From assembly GCA_011799875.1 (NCBI GenBank), contig CM022297.1:516019207-516083206 (forward strand): 64,000 nucleotides of DNA, in the 5' to 3' direction. Source of the stretch: Thinopyrum elongatum. Lineage: Eukaryota > Streptophyta > Magnoliopsida > Poales > Poaceae. The position numbers and the translations under genes were made by a program. The notes beneath the pieces are model-generated. The model was given only the letters and a program-made list of their open reading frames with translations. It had not been told where the DNA came from and searched no databases. Shown piece after piece: positions 58,601-64,000 of the stretch; position 1 is the stretch's first letter; the number at the start of each line of letters is the position of its first letter.

Positions 58601-60774
58601 GCTAACAACAGTGGTAACATATACCTGTTCATACATTAATATTATTACATATGTATTAGTCAAGCTCTTAGAGCTTCTATCTTTGTTTGTGCAGATTTGG
58701 CGTCTCTGTGAGGATGGGGTGGCGAGACTGGGTTGGCCGGCCGACAACGAGAGAGGAAGGGAGGTTGTTGCTGCGATGAGGTGGTGATGGTTGCCATAGT
58801 AGAATTTTGTAGGTAAAATCTGAGATGTCTTCTGTTGTGTGATTTGTGTGATGAATTTATGTGGTAGATAGATAGATTTCTTTTGGTAAGTCTGACATAC
58901 CTACAACTGTTGGGAAATGAACTTGTTAGCTCTGTTTAATATAATTGTATATTAAACCTGATGCAACTTATGGCCGGTGATGTTTTTTTAGTAACTGTAA
59001 ATGTTTAGTTTGATGCCATGTCATTCATCTGAATTATTTGAGAGCTGCAAATGATGTTTTTATCTTGCAAGACCATTGAAAAGGGAGCACCTTGTGTATT
59101 TTAGGTGCAACGGCGGCGAGCTTTGAGGGCCCCTGGTTTGGTGGCAGCCTCGTGGAGTTGTCTCAGACAACATCACATCTATTTGTTTTTGTTTCCCCAC
59201 TTACACTGCTGTTTTGATTCTGAAGTGTGGAGATGGATGTGACTTACCATGGAGGACGTGGGTACAATATCCGTTTGAAAGATGCAGCAGGCACAAAATA
59301 AGTTTCCGGTGAGCTTTCATATTTCCCTGTTTCATCCCTCTCTCTAATTGTGACTACGCAAGCATCCGCTAATCACAGCCCTCTAATCGGGTGTTCCTGT
59401 GGTTTTTCTCATTTGGTATGCTCTTGTCCTCTCCTCGACCACCAATCATATTTAGGTGCAAGTGGACCTGCAAGCCAGGTGGTTGATCCGTCTGCAGGCG
59501 CAAGGCAGGGGAGACTGTGCTCTGCCTGCGGCGTACGATGGCTTGTGTGGTGGTGTGGGCAGATGACGACCTAAGCATCCCCGGCTCAGCAGGAGGTTCG
59601 CGGGCCACTGCTCGGGCCACTGCTGCCTCTTCCTCGCAGCCCAGACGGAGGAATAAGAGGTGAGAAGCCAATCAGTCATTCCTAGCTTGATGCCATCCCA
59701 TGGATTCTAGCACAGCTCGAAGCGGCCAAGTCAAGGAGGACCTATAAAATTATTTGATCGTCTCTCTCTCTATATATATATGTGTTGTCTGGTGCATGTA
59801 TGGCTGAGAATAGGGAGAGAGAGCAAGTTTAATTTTCATTGGGCATTCAAATTCTTATTTTGATTTTCTCAGATTTTTGGCTGGGTGTTTAAACATACTT
59901 GCACACACTGGTTTCAGATTTCAGTGTAAACTACAAGTAGGGGGCAAATTATAGTGATTTTTCCAAATTAGAAATAGGGAGAAGGGAAATTATTGATTAT
60001 TGTGTGCATGTATAACTAATTGGATTACTAGTTCAAAGAGTGCAGATTTGAGAAAGAAGAAATAGGGCCAATAAAATTAGGTGGGAGGTATGCTGATGGG
60101 TTCATTTTAGCATTACTAATCGACCGCTTGGCATCCTGAAGGTATGATGCATATTGCCTTGCTCTGATTTGCTTATTTGAATGTGTTTGTGTACATCAAA
60201 GTTCATTTCGTTATTTTTGCTCTTTGAGGGATATAGGAGGAGAGATATCTATTGTTGAAATTTGATGATAAAAATATAGCCATTATTGTTACAAGCATTA
60301 TTGTTCCAGTTTTTTTTAGTTATTGATCATGCCATTTTTCTTTCTGCCTTTGTAGCTGAAAGATTAGTGAGACTGACTAAATTCTGAACATATTCCATGT
60401 GAGAGAAATAGCATGTTGATTTCATCTTGAAATAATCATAGCTGAGGGACGAGGTTCGTAACTGAGGGTCATGTGCAGAGCTGGAGGAAGAAGTTGCCAG
60501 GCTTGGAACTCTCCTTGTGAAGGGCTCAGGGACAGCAGTGAGGACAATGCCTCTTTAGTTGTAATTTTGATACTCCTGATGTGCAAGTAAACACTCCTGT
60601 GATACTCCTTATGCTAAAATGTTGGTTGTTAGTACAGAGGTGGTGACATTATTTGGTTCTCTGGTATTGATTTCATGATTTGTGGTTAATACATGATGTA
60701 ATACAATCCACATTGCATTATATTTCTAGTTGCATCTCCTACTTACTCACTACTAACATTCTTTCTAATTCGCT
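55620..60774. other. Helitron interior, intron-like region
   Basis: 5.2 kb of T-rich sequence with short exon-like GC islands (for example 58695-58790 and 59450-59660). Several AG|-GT-like borders can be read but no joined frame is convincing. It could be the intronic remainder of the fragment at 55064 or several captured pieces. Confidence 0.4.
56857..56928. repeat. 36-bp tandem duplication with decayed further copies
   Basis: Units at 56857 and 56893 start TGCTTATTGTTTATGTATGC. Weaker copies follow at about 56929, 56985 and 57090 (TGCTTACTGTTT). Confidence 0.85.
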
Positions 60775-60806
60775 TCGTGTGTCATTGGCGCAACCGGGTC
60801 ATCTAG
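60775..60806 (+). other. Second Helitron-like 3' end, plus orientation
   Basis: CATTGGCGCAACCGGGTCATCTAG followed by T ends like a plus-strand Helitron 3' terminus (GC-rich imperfect hairpin, then CTAG|T). The matching 5' end (A|TC) was not located, so a nested or fused Helitron is possible but unproven. Confidence 0.45.
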
Positions 60807-60990
60807 TAAGGCTAAAAGCTCTTAACACTCTGCATTGATACTACTATTTAGCTTCTAAAGCACACAATAGTAAATACACTCCGGCCATTACATGAAAATT
60901 GGGGAATGACAAAGGTTCAAGCCGCAGCTATTTAGATCCATCAAATGGTTTGCTCATACACTTTTTCAAAGAGAGTGATTTTTCTACACC

Positions 60991-61336
60991 CCAGCTCGGT
61001 GCATCCACTCAAGAAAACATAGCAAAACATTTTTTTCATTATGAAACTTTGTGAGAATGGTCATCAACAAATGTTATTGATACTTGCAAAGTTTGATGGT
61101 TAGATAACATTCGAGGAGCTCTTTACAAAAAAGATAAAATTACAATAGTCAAAATGTAAGTGCACTATTTCAGCAGATTTTGTAATTTTGCCTTTTTTGT
61201 ACCGGGCTGCTCGAATGTTATCTGACCACCAAACTTTGCAAGTGTCCATAATATTTGTTGATGATCATTCCCACAAAGTTTCAGAATTTTTTGAAAGGTT
61301 TTGCTATATTTTCTTGCGTGGGTGCACCGAGCTGGG
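60991..61336. repeat. Foldback (inverted-repeat) element or MITE
   Basis: CCAGCTCGGTGCATCCACTC at 60991 is mirrored by GTGGGTGCACCGAGCTGGG at about 61318-61336. The arms keep pairing inward (CGAATGTTATCTGACC against GGTTAGATAACATTCG; CAAACTTTGCAAGT against its complement). No clear TSD could be fixed, so the superfamily is open. Confidence 0.7.
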
Positions 61337-61599
61337 TTCAGCCACTACTTTCCCTTTTTCAAATTACTCAATTAAACAAAATTGAATGAGTTGTGGATTG
61401 GTTGTTACTACTTGTTACTCTCAAAATGGGGACGTGGATAAGAAGATCAAGCAACGGCTTGATTCAGGAAGGCCCTGCGCATTTTATCAACGCCAATCTT
61501 CAAGACACTGTGACCACATCCCCGACAATCGGATACGTCGGCCACATTGAAGACAGACTGCAGCTTCTCCACGGCAACCTCGCCGGTCCTACTGCTACT

Positions 61600-62340
61600 C
61601 TTCACATCTCCATGGCCATAATGTTCGTGCTGTCAGCATCCGCACTCAGCCATGGCGGGCTGTTGGCACACAGTGCAGCCTTGTATTGCGGCGACACACC
61701 CGCCGTGATAGACACCAGCAGCGACACGACGGTGACAACGCGCCGAGCACGCCCACGAACACGCGGACGCCATCCCCCATCCATCCCATGCCCGACGTCG
61801 CATGCGCCGGCCGCTCCTTGTCTCGCGCAGACACCATCCGCTACGCCCCCTTCTGCCTCCCCATGGGACTGGACCCGCTGGAGGCTTGAGCCTCCACTTC
61901 TCGGAGGTCAAACAGGCTGAGGGCTACGCCCCCGTTCTCCGCTTCCATCTCGACGTGGTTGTTGAGGGCGAGGACTTCGCCGAGGCTGCACCCCTCATGC
62001 GTGCACTCCATGGAGAAGTTGTCCTGCACGAACACGAACTCCGATTTCGATCCAAAGCGAAGACGGACGGTAGCATGAGGTTGGAGGTTGGAGATCTAAC
62101 AGGCAGGGGATGGCGCCGAAGAATATTGGGGCGGAGAAGGAGAGTAGGGCGGCGGCAAGCCGGAGAGGAAGACCAGCCGAGCGTGGCGTCGGCGGCGTCG
62201 TACGCATCGATGAGAGCGCGTTTTTTTCTTCGTCTCCACTATGAAGGCCCATACGAATCGTTTTCTGGTCGCCGTGCGTCTCCGGGCCTAATTAGAAATA
62301 ACGTGCGCTGGAGGCCCAGTAAAAATAACGTGCGCTGCCG
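61600..62340 (-). pseudogene. Captured gene 5' region in the Helitron
   Basis: The minus strand shows GGCCCA/TGGGCC-type promoter words around 62245-62325, a leader, then coding-like text in changing frames: SEFVFVQDNFSMECTHEG and LGEVLALNNHVEMEAENG (about 62050-61930), later VVTVVSLLVSITAGVSPQYK (about 61745-61685). The frames are not joined without shifts or introns. A hydrophobic stretch (VVTVVSLLVSITAGV) may be a membrane segment. I do not recognise the protein. It lies near the Helitron 5' end in the sense direction, a usual place for captured genes. Confidence 0.4.
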
Positions 62341-62509
62341 ATAGAAAATTAACCTACCAGAAACAGACGGGTTGAAAATAACGTGCTACGCTAGGAAGAG
62401 ACTAGTACCACCTCGGATAGAGAAATATGATATGGACAAGGTGGACGGACCAAAAACGGACGAAATTAAGGTGGTAAGAAGCAATAGCCCTTTTATTAAT
62501 AGGTATAGA

Positions 62510-62986
62510 TACAATGTTTTTTTTATGTTCTTGAAAATCTATCCGATGTAAACTTCTTTTATGGTGTGTTTGTTGAGACACGATGAATTGTGGATTTATG
62601 ATCAGCTTATCTATGAATATTATTTGAATCTTCTTTGAATTATTATATGCATGATTTAATATTTTTGTATTTCTCTTCGAATTATCGGTTTGGTTTGCCC
62701 AACTACATTGGTTTTTCTTGCAATGGGAGAGGTACTTAGCTTTGGGTTCAATCTTGCGTGATTTCATCCAGTGACAAAGTAGGGGTAGCGAAACACATAT
62801 TGAATTGTTAACATGGAGCATAAAAAGATGGGGTTTTCATCATATTGCTTGAATTTATTCCTCTACATCATGTCATCTTAAAGCGTTACTCCGTTCTTTA
62901 TGAACTTAATACTCTAGATGCATGCTGGATAGCGGTCGATGTGCGGAGTAATAGTAGTAGATGCAGGCAGGAGTCGGTCTACTTGA
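62510..62986 (+). repeat. LTR D, second part
   Basis: Continues LTR D after the Helitron (TACAATG, then CGATGAATTGTGGATTTATG) to CGGTCTACTTGA, where LTR E is inserted. The possible TSD of E is CTTGA (62982-62986). Confidence 0.8.
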
Positions 62987-64000
62987 TGCTACCTCTTGAC
63001 ATTGCGTTGGTTTTTCCCTTGAAGAGAAAATGGTGATGCAGCAAATTAGAGTAAGTATTTCCCTCAGCTTTTGAGAACCAAGGTATCAATCCAGTAGGAG
63101 ACAACGCACAAGCCACCGAATACCTGCACAAATAAACACCAACTTGCACGCAACGCGATAAAGGGATTGTCAATCTCTTCACGGTTATTTGCAAAGTGAG
63201 ATCTGATATAGATGGATAAACGGTAAAGTAATGTTTTTGGTATTTTTGATTTATGGAACGGAAAGTAAAAGATTGCAAAGAAAGTAAATAGAAAACTAAA
63301 ATTGTAGATCGGAAATTTATATGATGGAAAATAGACCCGGGGGCCATAGGTTTCACTAGAGGCTTCTCTCAAGATAGAAAATATTACGGTGGGTGAACAA
63401 ATTACTGCCGAGCAATTGATAGAAAAGCGCAAAGTTATGACGATATCTAAGGCAATGATCATGAATATAGCCATCACGTCCGTATCAAGTAGACCGATTC
63501 CTGCCTGCATCTACTACTATTACTCCACACATCGACCGACTCCTGCCTGTATCTAGAGTATTAATTTCATAAGAACAGAGTAACGTGTTAAGTAAGATGA
63601 CATGATGTAGCGGGATAAACTCAAGCAATATAATGAAAACCCCATCTTGTTATCCTCGATGGCAACAATACAATACGTGCCTTGCTGCCTCTACTGTCAC
63701 TGGGAAAGGACACCGCAATATTGAATCCAAAGCTAAACACTTCTCCCATTGCAAGAAAAACCAATCTAGCTGGCCAAACCAAATCGATAGTTCGAAGAGA
63801 CTTGCAAAGATATCAAATCATGCATAAAAGAATTCAGAGAAGATTCAAATAATATTCAGAGATAAGCTGATCATAAATCCACAATTCATCGGATCTCGGC
63901 AAACACACCGCAAAAAAGTATTACATCGAATAGATCTCCAAGATCATCGAGGAGAACTTTGTATTGAGAATGAAAAAGAGAGAAGAAGCCATCTAGCTAC
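62987..64000 (-). repeat. LTR E, same family as D, inverted, runs off the window
   Basis: On the minus strand this LTR ends with CAAGAGGTAGCA at 62987. Its middle part at about 63487-63990 is the reverse complement of 62510-62980. The LTR start and anything beyond lie outside the window. The longer minus-strand frames here are chance readings of LTR sequence. Confidence 0.8.

Larger units (their letters stand above)
53152..62509 (-). mobile_element. Helitron, 9.36 kb, minus orientation
   Basis: Inserted between A (53151) and T (62510) of LTR D, as rolling-circle Helitrons do, without a TSD. On the minus strand the 5' end is TCTATACCTATTAATAAAAG and the 3' end is CTAG. The 3' end is preceded at about 9 bases by a GC hairpin (53164-53181: GTGC/GCAC stem with a 3-base loop, extended by CCC/GGG around one bulged base). 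No Rep/helicase ORF is seen, so it is non-autonomous. The cargo includes gene-like pieces in both orientations (55064-55619 plus, 61600-62340 minus) and other repeats. Confidence 0.82.

Noticed and set aside
63064..63510. Minus-strand ORF of 148 codons as a membrane protein
   Set aside because: It lies fully inside LTR E, which matches a common Triticeae LTR. The hydrophobic look comes from AT-rich sequence.
1..64000. tRNA, rRNA or other structural RNA genes
   Set aside because: No tRNA-like A and B box pairs with cloverleaf or rRNA text was recognised on reading; a covariance-model search would be needed to exclude small ones.

Overview
This window reads as intergenic DNA of a large grass genome, most likely Triticeae (wheat, Aegilops or barley type). 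It holds no convincing single-copy host gene. Almost every base belongs to transposable elements nested inside one another. Most joins can be placed to the base from terminal motifs, target-site duplications (TSDs) and the broken reading frame of the host element. Family names (BARE/WIS/Angela, Sirevirus, Athila, Tat/Retand, Sukkula) come from recalled family features, not from a search.

Left part (1-22899). Positions 1-447 are the 3' end of a BARE/WIS/Angela-like Copia LTR. It sits in the integrase region of a minus-strand Athila-like Gypsy element, called A here (448-474 and 16731-22899). A is split again by a 16.3-kb Sirevirus-type Copia element (475-16730, TSD GTAGG). This has 1.5-kb LTRs, decayed gag and pol, three polypurine tracts, and a long extra open reading frame pair (10950-14702) behind what looks like its own TATA promoter. 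A solo LTR of the same family (6990-8523, TSD ATTCC) lies in reverse orientation inside its reverse transcriptase. The gag of A also carries an 845-bp Mutator-like foldback element (19588-20432) with a 9-bp TSD.

Middle (22900-52539). Elements A and B both sit inside an older minus-strand Tat/Retand-like element, called C. Its gag and protease remain at 25348-27080 and 52026-52539. A spliced-looking antisense gene (22901-24153) lies downstream of the protease on the opposite strand. Element B (27081-52025, TSD ATGCC) is a plus-strand relative of A with both LTRs, gag, protease, RT, RNase H, integrase and a small 3' ORF. It has absorbed three insertions: a 7-kb non-autonomous LTR element full of repeats (29011-35997) and two roughly 4-kb solo-LTR-like elements (38717-42625 and 47692-51797).

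Right part (52540-64000). An LTR of another Gypsy family (D) is interrupted by a 9.36-kb minus-strand Helitron (53152-62509) at an A|T site. The Helitron holds gene-like fragments. A second LTR of the same family (E) is inserted into D in inverted orientation and runs off the window.

The coding parts do not form a cellular pathway. They are remnants of element replication machinery (capsid, protease, RT/RNase H, integrase), nearly all broken by stops, frameshifts or insertions. The best candidates for something less described are the Sirevirus 3' ORF pair with its internal promoter and candidate 5' intron, the antisense spliced gene of C, and a frameshift shared by the RT genes of A and B.
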